A stretch of 64,000 bases of DNA from Paenibacillus terrae (GCF_000943545.1 NZ_JTHP01000005.1:1-64000), one strand, 5' to 3'; shown: positions 36,916 to 47,026, counted from the stretch's first letter. The notes: generated by a model not told the origin, from the letters alone. Translations and numbers: made by a program.

Positions 36916-37309
36916 CTAGTCTTTTGGTTCCACACTCTTGTCCTGCCGTTCCATTGCACCCAAAAAACCGACACCATCGGACAACAAGCGTTTCAAGACA
37001 TTTAATTCCTCCGTACTGTAACGATCTAAAAATTGAAGCAACTGATGCTGTACTTTATTGTGAAGCCACTCATGCACAAGAAAGAGCTTTTTCCCCAACG
37101 GGGTTAGACGAAAATAAATCTCTTTTTTGTTGTCGTTAAGCTGGGTTCTGCGAATCCAGCCTTCCTTGAGCAGTAAAGACATACTCTCTCTCTACTGATA
37201 CTGCTCCAGCTGATGGTTAGTTTTCATAAGCAGGTCATAGACGTGCTGATAAGATACGAAAAGCTCCCCTTTAACATTTTCGCATCTAAATAAAAATCAT
37301 ACTGATTCA
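36916..37309 (-). pseudogene. Broken MarR-family regulator
   Basis: A MarR-like gene is present in pieces. An ATG at 37309 opens MNQYDFYLDAKMLKG. A one-base shift then leads to GELFVSYQHVYDLLMKTNHQ and a TAG. After that, in the same frame, come MSLLLKEGWIRRTQLNDNKK and EIYFRLTPLGKKLF, the wing and C-terminal helices. The middle of the DNA-binding domain is missing. So a frameshift, a stop and an internal deletion all affect it, and it cannot make a working regulator. Confidence 0.75.
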
Positions 37310-37487
37310 TGATTTTTCGTTTCTCATGAAACAATTTTATTGTAGTTCCATTGAGATCAACTACTTTTTTCAGAAAATTCTTCTCTCTCGCAAACCATGC
37401 TATAATTTTCATTTCCAAAAATTTAATTGTATAATCGTAAAATGGGAACAAGCTAGTACATGCTCTCCATAGAAGGGATGATCGTAC

Positions 37488-37985
37488 ATGTCGGATGCAA
37501 ACCAATTATTCGGTCAAGCACTGGTTAAATCGCTGGTCGGTGAACGTGGACATATTCGAGTGGCTCGGGCTTTGCCGGATATCGACGCTGAACTGGCAGG
37601 TAAAAAAAATGTAGAAATGCCCTACAGCATTTATCAACTGTTGAAGCATATGAGCTACTGGCAGCAATTTATGCTGGAGCATTTGGAAGGCCGGAAGCCC
37701 CAGCTTCTGGGCAATGTGATGGAAAGCTGGCCCGAAGAAACTGGACCGCAAAGTGAAGAAGCATGGCAGGCAGTTATTAAGGAATTTTTGCAGGGTGTAG
37801 ATCAGGCTGTAAAGATTGCCGAAACCGCACAGCTGGATGATTCGCTGGCCCATTTCCCCGGTGAAACGAAAGCGGGACTGCTGCGGAATATCGCTTCCCA
37901 CAACTCATATCATTTGGGCGAAATCGTGCTGCTGCGCCGTATTTATGGAGCTTGGCCGCCGCCTGGAGGGGGCTTTCCCGCTTAA
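37488..37985 (+). CDS. DinB-family protein
   Basis: A 165-residue four-helix-bundle protein of the DinB/YfiT superfamily. The three metal-ligand histidine positions are visible in LLKHMSYW, IASHNSYHLGE (two). Members are metal-dependent thiol transferases or hydrolases; the reaction here is unknown. GAAGGG precedes the ATG. It is divergent from the broken marR gene, which may once have regulated it. Confidence 0.88.
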   Translation: MSDANQLFGQALVKSLVGERGHIRVARALPDIDAELAGKKNVEMPYSIYQLLKHMSYWQQFMLEHLEGRKPQLLGNVMESWPEETGPQSEEAWQAVIKEFLQGVDQAVKIAETAQLDDSLAHFPGETKAGLLRNIASHNSYHLGEIVLLRRIYGAWPPPGGGFPA

Positions 37986-38175
37986 AGGGAAAACTGTGCC
38001 CTCGGGAAATCAGGCACAATGAGGAGCACACTTGCGTATCCTAGGGAGAATCACTCCCCTTGTGCCCTGCTTACTTCATATTCATCCTACCTTGATTTGA
38101 AGCCCTTCATGCGTAATCAGGAGCAATCAGAAAAACGGTTCCCATGATGCAAGCTCAAAGAGAGGTTTCGAGGAT

Positions 38176-39375
38176 ATGAAGAGACGTATACATTTAAACC
38201 ATAATCTCGTTTGTATGATTGTCATCAGTCTTATTGCTAATATGAGCGGGAGTATGATCCTCCCGCTCTTTGCTATTTATGTAGAACAGTTCGGCATATC
38301 CGCACTCAATATGAGTATTTTATTTTCTCTATTTTATGTGGGAAGATTTCTGGGTGGAGGCTTGGCAGGACGAATTTATGAAAGGATTGGCGCAAAGCGC
38401 TTGGGGCTGAGCTTACTCTTCGCTGAAATCATTTGTATGCTCTTGTTCCCGGTTGCAGAAAGCTTCTTCATTCTATCCATCCTTAGACTCCTTCAAGGCT
38501 TGGTGGCGATAGGATTAACCGTCTTTGTAAGAGTTACCATTAACCAGATCAGTACCACGGAGAATAGAGGTATCCTCAATGGATATATCAGCAGTAGCGA
38601 AGGTGCAGGTACGATTTTGGGACCTATCATGAGCGGAATCATTGTTTCCTATTTTACTTTAGCTGTTCCGTTCTATTTCGTCGCTATTTTTTCCTGTATA
38701 TCCTTCGTTGCCGTCTCCAGAATGACATTCTCCCGTCTCTCTTCCAAACCTCAGCAGCAGCAAGAACCCCTTCACGAATCGAAAAGAAAAACCATGCTAA
38801 CGAAACAGCTACTGCTCTATTCCACCGTTCATTTCCTTGAAATGAGTGCATTCGCCATATTTTTAACGTACTTCTCGGTGTATGCAACCTACAAGTTCCA
38901 CTGGAGCCCTGTAGAAATCAGTCTGGCTTTCACCATCATCGGGGTATCGACGTTTGTATCGGCACCCTTTATCGGCAAGCTATCGGACCTGCTCAAAGAT
39001 CGCTTAATCCTCAGTATTATTGGCCTGTTGCTGATCATGGTGGAAATAGCCTTGTTTCTTTGGTTCAAGGAACCATGGATTGTATACTTGGGAATGTTCA
39101 TCGGAGGCATTGGCGGAGCCAGTTATCTGGATTCTTTTTACTCCCAACTGGGGGATGTCATTCCTGAGGAAAATAGAAGTCCATTTATCGGCAACGTCGT
39201 ATCATTTTCAGAATTAGGGGCCATTGTTTCTCCAATCATCGCAGGCGTACTCATTGAACGTTTTAACATAAATGCTCCTTTTTATTACAATATGCTTTTG
39301 GTGCTTATGGCTATTGTTATCCAATACTTCATTCGGTTAAAGTCGAAATCCTCAAGAAAAAGGCCACTTGCATAA
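38176..39375 (+). CDS. MFS transporter
   Basis: A 399-residue twelve-segment transporter with the conserved loop 2-3 motif (GRFLGGGLAGRIYERIGAKR) and a matching loop in the second half. It is probably a proton-driven exporter of a small molecule. GAGG precedes the ATG. It stands alone and converges on the EEP gene. Substrate unknown. Confidence 0.88.
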   Translation: MKRRIHLNHNLVCMIVISLIANMSGSMILPLFAIYVEQFGISALNMSILFSLFYVGRFLGGGLAGRIYERIGAKRLGLSLLFAEIICMLLFPVAESFFILSILRLLQGLVAIGLTVFVRVTINQISTTENRGILNGYISSSEGAGTILGPIMSGIIVSYFTLAVPFYFVAIFSCISFVAVSRMTFSRLSSKPQQQQEPLHESKRKTMLTKQLLLYSTVHFLEMSAFAIFLTYFSVYATYKFHWSPVEISLAFTIIGVSTFVSAPFIGKLSDLLKDRLILSIIGLLLIMVEIALFLWFKEPWIVYLGMFIGGIGGASYLDSFYSQLGDVIPEENRSPFIGNVVSFSELGAIVSPIIAGVLIERFNINAPFYYNMLLVLMAIVIQYFIRLKSKSSRKRPLA

Positions 39376-39402
39376 GCAGGCAGCCTGTTCCTTTACCTAT
39401 AA

Positions 39403-40233
39403 TTACAGCTCCAATTCAACTGCAACCCCGAAATGATCGGATACGACTGATCCCGTTTTTCCGTTCAGCACGACGGTTGAAGATTGAACCTGTACGGGTT
39501 TGTTGGAAAAAACATAGTCAATCCGCAGCGGTTCGGCGTTACTTTCCCAGCCTGCAATGGCTTTGATGACCGTGTGGCCTTCATCACGTACCGCCGCGTT
39601 CGGATAGGTGTCCGACCAGCCGGATTGCAGCACATAATCATACCCTTCCCCGCGTACTTCAGCCGCATTGTTGAAATCCCCCATCATAAAAACAGGTGTC
39701 GGTGCAAAAGGGTTCAATACCTCTGTTGTACGGTCCCATAGTCCACGGAAGGATTCCTCATCATTCCACCAGTTGTAGTGCCCGCTCACAAACCATGCCG
39801 ATACTCCATCTATCACTGCTTGCACGCCCACAATTTTACGCGAGCGGTAGTTGTCATAGTCCCGTAGCGAGGAAACATATTCGTTCACCGTGTTTGCAAT
39901 CGGTGTTTTGGACAAAATCGCCAAGCCCTCATCGTATTTGGCAAAGCCAATGTGTGCTGGGGCCCACGTCCAATAATAGGTATCGGACAATAACCCATTC
40001 AGCACATAAGCGTAATTATCGCGCTTAATGACCACCTCAGGATCAGCGCTATAGTAAGCGCCCAAATCGTCCGGCGATAAAGGAGCCTCGTCCATAGACT
40101 GGTTCACTTCCTGCAAAGCAATGATATCGAACTGCTGCTCATGAATAAAAGCGGCCAGTTGTTTTAGCTTTTCGAGCTGATTTTCTTCCATCCAAGCATG
40201 TACATTTAAGGTTAACAATTTCAAAGTAATCAC
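39403..40233 (-). CDS. Endonuclease/exonuclease/phosphatase-family hydrolase
   Basis: A 276-residue metal-dependent phosphohydrolase. The EEP signatures are visible: LTLNVHAW, IIALQEVNQ with the metal-binding Glu, VSGHYNWW, FMMGDFNNAAE, and RIDYVFSNK with SDHFGV at the end. It starts at a GTG whose last bases form the TGA stop of the PTS gene, a four-base overlap, so it is translated with the permease. That suggests a role in disaccharide use, perhaps as a sugar-phosphate or other phosphodiester hydrolase, but the substrate is not known. Confidence 0.85.
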   Translation of the reverse strand: MITLKLLTLNVHAWMEENQLEKLKQLAAFIHEQQFDIIALQEVNQSMDEAPLSPDDLGAYYSADPEVVIKRDNYAYVLNGLLSDTYYWTWAPAHIGFAKYDEGLAILSKTPIANTVNEYVSSLRDYDNYRSRKIVGVQAVIDGVSAWFVSGHYNWWNDEESFRGLWDRTTEVLNPFAPTPVFMMGDFNNAAEVRGEGYDYVLQSGWSDTYPNAAVRDEGHTVIKAIAGWESNAEPLRIDYVFSNKPVQVQSSTVVLNGKTGSVVSDHFGVAVELEL

Positions 40234-41894
40234 CTGTTGAGTATGTCTTGTATATCTGATTTGAGCACATCGGCCTTCGGTCCGTAAACCGCCTGTACCC
40301 CGTTATCTACTTTAATCAAGCCCAGAGCGCCCAGCGCTTTCCATGTCTTTTCGTCCCCGACGGCATCCGTATCTTTGACCGTCACACGCAGACGGGTCAT
40401 GCAGGCATCGACCTCGACAATGTTCTGCTCACCCCCAAGCGTTTTGATGATATCCGTAGCCAGTTGATTTTGCGGGGAAACAGCCGCCACACCATCTGCC
40501 TCCGTACTCCCCACCTCGGAAGTCTCCCGAGGCTCCTCATCCGTATAGTTCCCCAGCCGCCCCGGTGTAGCCATCTGGAATTTGCCGATCATAAAATAAG
40601 CGATAAAGTAAGTCACCACCGCAAATACAACACAAGTCAGCACGAAATTGATAATGTCCTGCACCAAACCCGCGTTTATAGACAACGGCAGTCGGGTCAG
40701 CAGTTCAATCATACCAAACGAATGTAAACGCAAATGTATGATGTCCGCCATTCCGAACGCAATTCCGGTAAGAATAGCATAAACCACGTACAGTACAGGC
40801 GCTACGAACATAAACATAAATTCCAGCGGCTCCGTTACCCCTGTCAAAAAGACAGCAGCAGCGGCTGAAAAAATCATCGACTTGTACTTGCTTCGCTTAT
40901 CCTTGTCTACACGGCGATACATAGCCACCGCCAGTCCCATAAGGATTCCCGCTCCGCCGATCATTTGTCCTACCTTAAAGCGGGCAGGCGTCACGCCTTC
41001 CAACAAGCTATTGTAGGCTGTCGGATCGGTACCACGAAGCGCACTCAGGTCGCTTGCCCAAGCCAGCCACAGCGGGTCCTGTCCAGCAACGACGCTGCCC
41101 GCCCCGGAACCCGTAAGCGTCGTGTAAACGCCACCAAGTTGAGTATAGTTAATAGGAACCGTCAGCATATGGTGAAGCCCGAAGGGAATTAACAGTCTTT
41201 CCAGTGTACCATAGACAAATGGCGCTACAAAAGGAGCCGATTCCCCAGAGGTCGCCAACCAAACACCAAACTGGTTAATCCCTCCCTGGATAAATGGCCA
41301 GATGGCAGACATGATCAAACTAACGATAACAGACCATAAAATCACGACAAAAGGAACAAAACGTTTACCGTTAAAAAAGGCTAAAGCGTCTGGCAGCTTG
41401 CGGTAATTGTAGTATTTGTTAAATACCACTGCCCCGACAAACCCGGAAATGATACCGACAAACACGCCCATATTGAGTGCAGGCGCCCCTAAGACAGAGG
41501 TAAAATAGCCACTGACCGGAATGGTCACACCAAAGAGAGTATGAGTGGTTGCCCCCTCCTGCGTTAGCATCTTCGAGGATACACCCAAAATCGTTCCTGT
41601 TGAAATATTAATAAGGATAAAAGCAATTAAGGCAGCAAAAGCCCCGCCAGCCCGTTCCTTGGCCCAGGAACCGCCGATTGCCACCGCAAACAGAATGTGT
41701 AAATTGTTAATGATGCCCCAACCCAAATTTTCCATGACCCCGCCGACGGTCAACCAGACATGAACATCACCAGCCAGCATCGCCACCACTTTACCGAGCG
41801 AAATCATAATTCCGGCCGCTGGCATGACGGCGACTACCACAAGCAGTGCTTTCCCAAACTTTTGCCAAAAATCAAATGATAGAAGTTTTTTCAT
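40230..41894 (-). CDS. PTS IICB permease for maltose-type glucosides
   Basis: A 554-residue permease of the glucose superfamily. The N-terminal IIC domain has about ten membrane segments and conserved stretches ERLLIPFGLHHM and GVTEPLEFMFMFVAP; the C-terminal IIB domain carries the phosphorylated Cys in VDACMTRLRV. There is no IIA. It resembles MalP/MalT maltose permeases. The ATG at 41894 follows TGGAGA. A promoter with a LacI-type operator is seen at 41955-42002, and the adjacent GH65 phosphorylase and beta-phosphoglucomutase fit a maltose-6'-phosphate (or trehalose-6-phosphate) phosphorolysis route. Confidence 0.88.
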   Translation of the reverse strand: MKKLLSFDFWQKFGKALLVVVAVMPAAGIMISLGKVVAMLAGDVHVWLTVGGVMENLGWGIINNLHILFAVAIGGSWAKERAGGAFAALIAFILINISTGTILGVSSKMLTQEGATTHTLFGVTIPVSGYFTSVLGAPALNMGVFVGIISGFVGAVVFNKYYNYRKLPDALAFFNGKRFVPFVVILWSVIVSLIMSAIWPFIQGGINQFGVWLATSGESAPFVAPFVYGTLERLLIPFGLHHMLTVPINYTQLGGVYTTLTGSGAGSVVAGQDPLWLAWASDLSALRGTDPTAYNSLLEGVTPARFKVGQMIGGAGILMGLAVAMYRRVDKDKRSKYKSMIFSAAAAVFLTGVTEPLEFMFMFVAPVLYVVYAILTGIAFGMADIIHLRLHSFGMIELLTRLPLSINAGLVQDIINFVLTCVVFAVVTYFIAYFMIGKFQMATPGRLGNYTDEEPRETSEVGSTEADGVAAVSPQNQLATDIIKTLGGEQNIVEVDACMTRLRVTVKDTDAVGDEKTWKALGALGLIKVDNGVQAVYGPKADVLKSDIQDILNR

Positions 41895-41954
41895 TTCTCC
41901 ATCAATCTCCATCCATATAGTATGTACAGCGTTGTTTGTTACCTCGTAAATATA

Positions 41955-42002
41955 TGCAATCGGTTGCACAATTATTATAATGATATCGCTTTCTATTAGC
42001 AA
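41955..42002 (-). promoter_or_regulatory. PTS promoter with LacI-type operator
   Basis: On the minus strand TTGCTA (42002-41997) is 17 bases from TATAAT (41979-41974). The operator TGCAATCGGTTGCA at 41955-41968 sits where transcription should start. The same operator occurs at the phosphorylase promoter. Confidence 0.75.
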
Positions 42003-42137
42003 TACCCTGATTGTAAATATCTTGGTTAATGACGATGTAAAAGCTCGAAAAAAGCCGCGAATTTGTTGATTTTAAGCCAATATCGTATGATAGAACATAA
42101 TATTTCCTGCTTGAGATAGCAAAAGGAGAAGAAGACG

Positions 42138-43160
42138 ATGGCAGTAACCATCAAAGATGTCGCAAAGCGTGCCAATGTTGCTACTTCCACCGTGTCCCGT
42201 GTCATTCAAGACAGCCCCAAAATTAGCGAGGCCACCAAGGCACGTGTCCGCAAAGAAATGAAGGCGCTTGGCTATGAGCCCAATTATTCAGCCCAAAGTC
42301 TGGCTAACCGTGTCACACAGTCGATTGGCATTATTATGCCTGAATCGGATGTGGCGATCTTTCAAAACCCGTTCTTTCCGGAAAGCCTTCGCGGGATCAG
42401 CGAATGGGTAAATGAGCATAACTATACACTGTCGATTGTCACAGGAAAAACGAGCGATGAATTGCTATCCCGCGTGAAGCTGATGACGCGAACCGGACGT
42501 GTTGACGGCTATATTGTCTTGTATTCCAAGCAAGAGGATAAAATCGTGGAGTATTTTCATAGAGAAAAAATACCTTACACTGTAATCGGCAAGCCTCAGC
42601 AATTTATCAGTGAAACCACCCATGTGGACAACGATAACTACCAGGCCGCCAAGGACGTGGTCACTTATTTGATCCGTCTGAATCATCAGCGTATTGCTTA
42701 TGTTGGCGGAGATCATGAACGCACTGTGAATACCGAAAGACTCAGGGGCTATCAGGATGCGCTGCGGGAGGCCCATTTGCCTCTACCGGACGAGTACGTT
42801 GTCAGGGAGCCTTTTACCCTGGAGGACATACGGACGCTATTGCAGGTTTCCCCGCCGCCTACCGCTATGATCGTTAATGACGACCTTGTAGCGATGGCTG
42901 TACAGAAATTTCTGTCCCAACTGGGCGTGTCCATGCCAGAACAGCTTTCCATGGTGAGCTTTAACAATCTGATGCTGGCTGAGCTGATGAATCCCCCTCT
43001 TACTTCCGTAGATATTGATATCTTCACCCTGGGTTATCAGGCGGCCAAAAGTCTGATCGAAAAAATCGAAGACCCCAAGGAGCTGACCAAACATATCATC
43101 GTTCCCCACCGGATTGTAGAACGCGAATCCAGTCAGAAGCTACTGTACTCCGAGGAATGA
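42138..43160 (+). CDS. malR: LacI-family regulator, MalR-like
   Basis: A 340-residue regulator with an N-terminal HTH (TIKDVAKRANVATSTVSRVI) and a sugar-binding-protein-like domain. AAAGGAG precedes the ATG. It lies divergent from the PTS gene and upstream of the phosphorylase gene. Both neighbouring promoters carry GCAATCGGTTGCA, so it is the likely repressor of both units. MalR is named by analogy to Gram-positive maltose loci with the same gene set. Confidence 0.87.
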   Translation: MAVTIKDVAKRANVATSTVSRVIQDSPKISEATKARVRKEMKALGYEPNYSAQSLANRVTQSIGIIMPESDVAIFQNPFFPESLRGISEWVNEHNYTLSIVTGKTSDELLSRVKLMTRTGRVDGYIVLYSKQEDKIVEYFHREKIPYTVIGKPQQFISETTHVDNDNYQAAKDVVTYLIRLNHQRIAYVGGDHERTVNTERLRGYQDALREAHLPLPDEYVVREPFTLEDIRTLLQVSPPPTAMIVNDDLVAMAVQKFLSQLGVSMPEQLSMVSFNNLMLAELMNPPLTSVDIDIFTLGYQAAKSLIEKIEDPKELTKHIIVPHRIVERESSQKLLYSEE

Positions 43161-43165
43161 ACAAA

Positions 43166-43204
43166 AAACTGATTTTGTGGACATCCATAAAATCAGTTTT
43201 TTTG
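43166..43204 (+). terminator. Terminator after malR
   Basis: AAAACTGATTTTGTGG pairs with CCATAAAATCAGTTTT and runs into TTTTTTT, directly before the phosphorylase promoter. Confidence 0.88.
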
Positions 43205-43206
43205 CG

Positions 43207-43236
43207 TTGACAGGGCAATCGGTTGCACTATATACT
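43207..43236 (+). promoter_or_regulatory. Phosphorylase promoter with LacI-type operator
   Basis: TTGACA at 43207-43212 and TATACT at 43231-43236 are 18 bases apart. The operator GCAATCGGTTGCAC at 43215-43228 fills the spacer, so bound repressor would block polymerase. Confidence 0.82.
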
Positions 43237-43300
43237 GAACTCGCTCATATACTGATTTCGTTAAAACAACGAATTCATTTTCCGAGAGGGGTACGCAATC

Positions 43301-45583
43301 ATGGTTTATAACCGATTATTTGACGTAGATAACTGGAAACTGACAACCCACACTCTACATACAACACACATGCGATTACAAGAAAGCATAATGTCCATAG
43401 GCAACGGTTATATGGGCATGCGCGGAAATTTTGAAGAAGCCTATTCAGGTGATCATCATCAAGGAACTTATATCTCCGGTGTCTGGTTCCCCGACAAAAC
43501 AAAGGTCGGCTGGTGGAAAAACGGCTATCCCGAGTATTTTGGCAAGGTTATCAACGCCATGAATTTTATCGGCATCGGTCTGATCGTCAACCAGCAGGAA
43601 GTAGATTTATTCACAGCAGACATCAGTGATTTTGTGCAGGAACTGGACATGAAGCAAGGTATTCTGCGGCGTGCCTGTACCGTGAACGGTCAGGTTCGTA
43701 TCACTACGGAACGTTTTCTAAGCATCACCACTCGTGAACTATGCCTGATTGATTACCAAGCAACGAATATAGGCGATCAGCCTCTAACGATTGAGCTTGT
43801 CCCCTATCTGGACGGTAATACGAGAAATGAGGACACCAACTATGATGAGGTGTTCTGGCTAGAGGAAGCGCGCGAGGTTCAGGAACAATTCATCAGCCTG
43901 TCCACCACGACGATAGATAATTCGTTTGGTGTTCCGCGTTTTACCGTAAACGCTACCATGGGTATTGTGACCGAGGGACAGGATCATCAGACGACGGAAG
44001 AAGGCTTTTTGTATGCTGCACGCCACTATCAATATACCGTCGCCCCGGGTGACAGTGCTCATTTGCAAAAAATCGTGGCGGTCACCACCTCACGTGACAT
44101 AGAAAAGGATGCGTTGATTCCACAAGCTGAACGTCTCGCCGTGGAAGCCGTGAACAAAGGATACGCTCTGCTTAAGCAGGAGCATATCGCCGCTTGGGAC
44201 AGACGTTGGGACAAAGCGGATGTTGAAATCGAAGGGGATGCAGAGGCCCAGCAGGGAATACGTTTTAACATTTTCCAGCTATTCTCTACGTACTACGGTG
44301 AAGACGCCCGCCTGAATATCGGACCGAAAGGCTTTACGGGTGAGAAATATGGCGGTGCCACGTATTGGGATACGGAAGCGTACGCTGTACCGATGTATTT
44401 GGCGCTGGCAGAACCTAACGTGACTAAAAACCTGCTACTATACCGCTACCATCAACTGGAGGGTGCCAAGCATAACGCGGCGCAGCAAGGTCTTCGTGGA
44501 GCACTGTATCCTATGGTCACCTTTACGGGTGTGGAGTGCCATAATGAATGGGAAATTACCTTCGAGGAGATTCACCGTAACGGAGCCATCGCGTATGCCA
44601 TTTACAATTACACCAACTATACGGGCGACTTGGCCTATTTACGGGAATATGGAATAGATGTACTGGTCGAAATTAGCCGCTTCTGGGCGGATCGAGTTCA
44701 TTTTTCCCATCGCCATCAGCAGTATATGATCCACGGGGTTACCGGACCGAACGAATATGAGAATAACGTCAATAACAACTGGTATACCAACACGCTGGCT
44801 GCATGGGTTTTAAAATATACGTTATCGGTCTTGCCTCAAATTTCTTCAGAGAAATCGGAGAAGCTGGCTGTTACCGAGGATGAGCTTGCGCATTGGCAGG
44901 ATATCATCAACCGCATGTATTATCCTTACGATGAGGAACGGGGCATATTCGTACAGCATGATACCTTTCTGGATAAGGATTTACAGCCTGTATCCTCCCT
45001 TGATCCAAGTCATCTGCCACTAAATCAGAAATGGTCATGGGATAAAATCCTCCGTTCTTGCTTCATCAAGCAGGCGGATGTGCTGCAAGGTCTGTATTTC
45101 TTCGGAGATCGGTTCACGCTGGAGGAAAAAGCACGCCATTTTGCATTTTATGAGCCCATGACCGTTCATGAATCCAGTCTGTCCCCATCCATTCACGCTG
45201 TGCTGGCTGCCGAGCTCAAAATGGAGGAAAAAGCAGTCGAGATGTATAAACGAACGGCCCGTCTGGATCTGGATAATTATAATAACGATACCGAGGACGG
45301 TCTGCATATTACCTCCATGACGGGAAGCTGGCTGGCGATTGTGCAGGGCTTTGCCGGAATGAGAACGTATAACGAAACGTTGAGTTTTTCCCCCTTCCTG
45401 CCGCAGGGCTGGAGCAAATATACGTTTAAAATCAACTATCGCGGTCGCTTGCTAAGTATTCTCGTACAGGAAAATGAAGTGATCATTACGCTGTTGGACG
45501 GAGAACCCCTGACGCTGGAGCTGTATGGACAGCCAACGCATATAACCAATGGGCAACCGTTAATGACGAACAGTGTTTCATAA
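43301..45583 (+). CDS. mapP: GH65 disaccharide (6'-phosphate) phosphorylase
   Basis: A 760-residue inverting phosphorylase. The N-terminal beta-sandwich begins near [10 protein letters not shown] and the catalytic (alpha/alpha)6 barrel has the acid E485 in [19 protein letters not shown]. The family uses phosphate to split alpha-glucosides into beta-glucose-1-phosphate and glucose or glucose-6-phosphate. Because the locus encodes a PTS permease, whose product is already phosphorylated, the substrate is more likely maltose-6'-phosphate (MapP of Enterococcus) than free maltose; trehalose-6-phosphate is the alternative. The gene is followed by pgmB, which handles the beta-glucose-1-phosphate. Confidence 0.85.
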   Translation: MVYNRLFDVDNWKLTTHTLHTTHMRLQESIMSIGNGYMGMRGNFEEAYSGDHHQGTYISGVWFPDKTKVGWWKNGYPEYFGKVINAMNFIGIGLIVNQQEVDLFTADISDFVQELDMKQGILRRACTVNGQVRITTERFLSITTRELCLIDYQATNIGDQPLTIELVPYLDGNTRNEDTNYDEVFWLEEAREVQEQFISLSTTTIDNSFGVPRFTVNATMGIVTEGQDHQTTEEGFLYAARHYQYTVAPGDSAHLQKIVAVTTSRDIEKDALIPQAERLAVEAVNKGYALLKQEHIAAWDRRWDKADVEIEGDAEAQQGIRFNIFQLFSTYYGEDARLNIGPKGFTGEKYGGATYWDTEAYAVPMYLALAEPNVTKNLLLYRYHQLEGAKHNAAQQGLRGALYPMVTFTGVECHNEWEITFEEIHRNGAIAYAIYNYTNYTGDLAYLREYGIDVLVEISRFWADRVHFSHRHQQYMIHGVTGPNEYENNVNNNWYTNTLAAWVLKYTLSVLPQISSEKSEKLAVTEDELAHWQDIINRMYYPYDEERGIFVQHDTFLDKDLQPVSSLDPSHLPLNQKWSWDKILRSCFIKQADVLQGLYFFGDRFTLEEKARHFAFYEPMTVHESSLSPSIHAVLAAELKMEEKAVEMYKRTARLDLDNYNNDTEDGLHITSMTGSWLAIVQGFAGMRTYNETLSFSPFLPQGWSKYTFKINYRGRLLSILVQENEVIITLLDGEPLTLELYGQPTHITNGQPLMTNSVS

Positions 45584-45610
45584 ATACGGGTAGACAAGGG
45601 GGAGAAGCGA

Positions 45611-46264
45611 ATGAAGGCAGTGATTTTTGACTTGGACGGCGTGATTACAGATACGGCCGAATACCATTTTCAGGCATGGGGCAGCTTGGCGGCAACGTTG
45701 GGTATTCCTTTTGATCGAGAATTTAATGAGCAGCTAAAAGGGATCAGCCGTTCAGAGTCACTCGACAAAATATTGGCGCGCGGTGATCGGTCCAGCGCGT
45801 ATTCAGCCGATGACAAGCAGGAACTGGCCGCACAGAAAAATACGGAGTACCAGCGGCTCATCTCGGCTTTGACCCCGGCAGACGTACTACCAGGCATCCG
45901 CCCGCTTCTGACGGAGCTTCGTGAAGCCCGAATCGGCATCGCGCTGGCCTCTGCGAGCAAAAATGCAGCGTTTATACTGGATAGGCTGGAGCTGACGCAC
46001 TATTTTGGCAGTGTGGTGGATGTCACAGCCATTCGGCATGGCAAACCCGACCCGGAAATTTTCCTCACCGGAGCCGTCAATCTGGGCGTTCAGCCTGCCG
46101 ACTGTATTGGTATAGAGGACGCTCAGGCGGGAATTCAGGCGATCAAGGGTGCAGGGATGTTCGCGGTCGGTGTGGGCACGCCCTCGCAAATGCAGGGTGC
46201 CGATATCGTGGTGGCTACTACCGCCGAGCTGTCTTTGAGGATGCTGGAGGCGCATTTTATATAA
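45611..46264 (+). CDS. pgmB: Beta-phosphoglucomutase
   Basis: A 217-residue HAD-family enzyme converting beta-glucose-1-phosphate to glucose-6-phosphate. The nucleophile motif is FDLDGVITDTAEYHFQAW with the paired aspartates of the subfamily; KGISR, ASASKN, and GIEDAQAGIQAIKGAG are the other conserved loops. GGGGGAG precedes the ATG. It is 27 bases after the phosphorylase gene. Its last about 300 bp are repeated with roughly 9% divergence at 50093-50399, so the present 3' end may have been brought in with the islet downstream. Confidence 0.94.
   Translation: MKAVIFDLDGVITDTAEYHFQAWGSLAATLGIPFDREFNEQLKGISRSESLDKILARGDRSSAYSADDKQELAAQKNTEYQRLISALTPADVLPGIRPLLTELREARIGIALASASKNAAFILDRLELTHYFGSVVDVTAIRHGKPDPEIFLTGAVNLGVQPADCIGIEDAQAGIQAIKGAGMFAVGVGTPSQMQGADIVVATTAELSLRMLEAHFI
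45964..46264 (+). repeat. pgmB 3' end, left copy of a direct repeat
   Basis: Collinear with 50093-50393, beginning TGCAGCGTTTATACTGGA in both. I count about 26 differences, mostly at third codon positions. The two copies bound the islet at 46265-50092. Confidence 0.9.
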
Positions 46265-46305
46265 GTTTCAAAAAAGGGAATGTCCTATAGAAGTGAATTT
46301 GATTG

Positions 46306-46336
46306 GCTGGTGGACCCGTTCCACCAGTTTTTTTAT
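46306..46336 (+). terminator. Terminator after pgmB
   Basis: CTGGTGGA and TCCACCAG pair around CCCGT, with TTTTTTTATTTTT after. Confidence 0.9.
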
Positions 46337-46385
46337 TTTTCTTTGATACAGGCCTTATTGAATTTAGAAGTCTTGCAAACAAACT

Positions 46386-46772
46386 CTAATAGGTATCCGT
46401 CTTTACTTCCATTGCTTTAGTATCAATAACAGCTCCAACTAGTTTAAGAAAATTAAAGCCCAGTATCCCATCGATCTGCATACCATAATCCATACTTCCA
46501 ATTTCCACCTGGAAATTTTTGAGTGTCGATTCTTCGAGTGTAATGGATTCTAGAAATTTAGTGTAGACATATTCTACGCCACCCACGCCCCGTATAATAT
46601 CAACATCATCATTTCCTTCCGGAACCATACCTATTTCTCGTACTATATCTGCATTCAAAAGCGTGCTGGCAGAACCAGTATCTAGCAGCATTTTGCTTAA
46701 AGTTAACTCTTCTCCCCTAAATGTTACTTTGACCTTGACAAAGGGAAGCTCATATATTTCTGTAATGTTCAT
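46386..46772 (-). CDS. Retropepsin-like aspartic protease domain protein
   Basis: A 128-residue soluble protein with the aspartic protease motif LLDTGSASTLLN and a second conserved region IDGILGFNFLKLVGAVID, as in single-domain retropepsin-like proteins that act as dimers. Its ATG overlaps the TGA of the preceding small gene (ATGA), so the two are translated together. The partner is likely its regulator or substrate. It sits inside the pgmB-bounded islet. The natural target is unknown. Confidence 0.85.
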   Translation of the reverse strand: MNITEIYELPFVKVKVTFRGEELTLSKMLLDTGSASTLLNADIVREIGMVPEGNDDVDIIRGVGGVEYVYTKFLESITLEESTLKNFQVEIGSMDYGMQIDGILGFNFLKLVGAVIDTKAMEVKTDTY

Positions 46773-47026
46773 CTAGGCCCCCTGATCCCCACATAGCGTT
46801 CTTTTGCCGTAACCGTGGCACGAGAGGTGTGAAAAAAACAATACTCACGCTGAGGATCTACTCTGTGCAGCTCATTATACCGCTTAAAAGCATTAGTCGA
46901 ATCATCGAATGTATCAATTACGGTCATTTCTTCAATGAAACGCTGACCATCCTTTGAATAGGCTTTGATTGCCTCAAGTACGACCCATTCATTGGGAAAA
47001 CGTTCTTTAACTTCTTCCCATCGCAT
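46769..47026 (-). CDS. Small partner of the retropepsin-like protein
   Basis: An 85-residue protein starting MRWEEVKERFPNEWVVLEAI, a sequence type I associate with small Firmicutes proteins found in front of retropepsin-like genes; the function is unknown. The ATG at 47026 is chosen because GGAGGTG lies just before it; an upstream ATG at 47041 precedes that site. The stop overlaps the protease start by four bases. A direct repeat stands in its promoter region. Confidence 0.78.
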   Translation of the reverse strand: MRWEEVKERFPNEWVVLEAIKAYSKDGQRFIEEMTVIDTFDDSTNAFKRYNELHRVDPQREYCFFHTSRATVTAKERYVGIRGPR

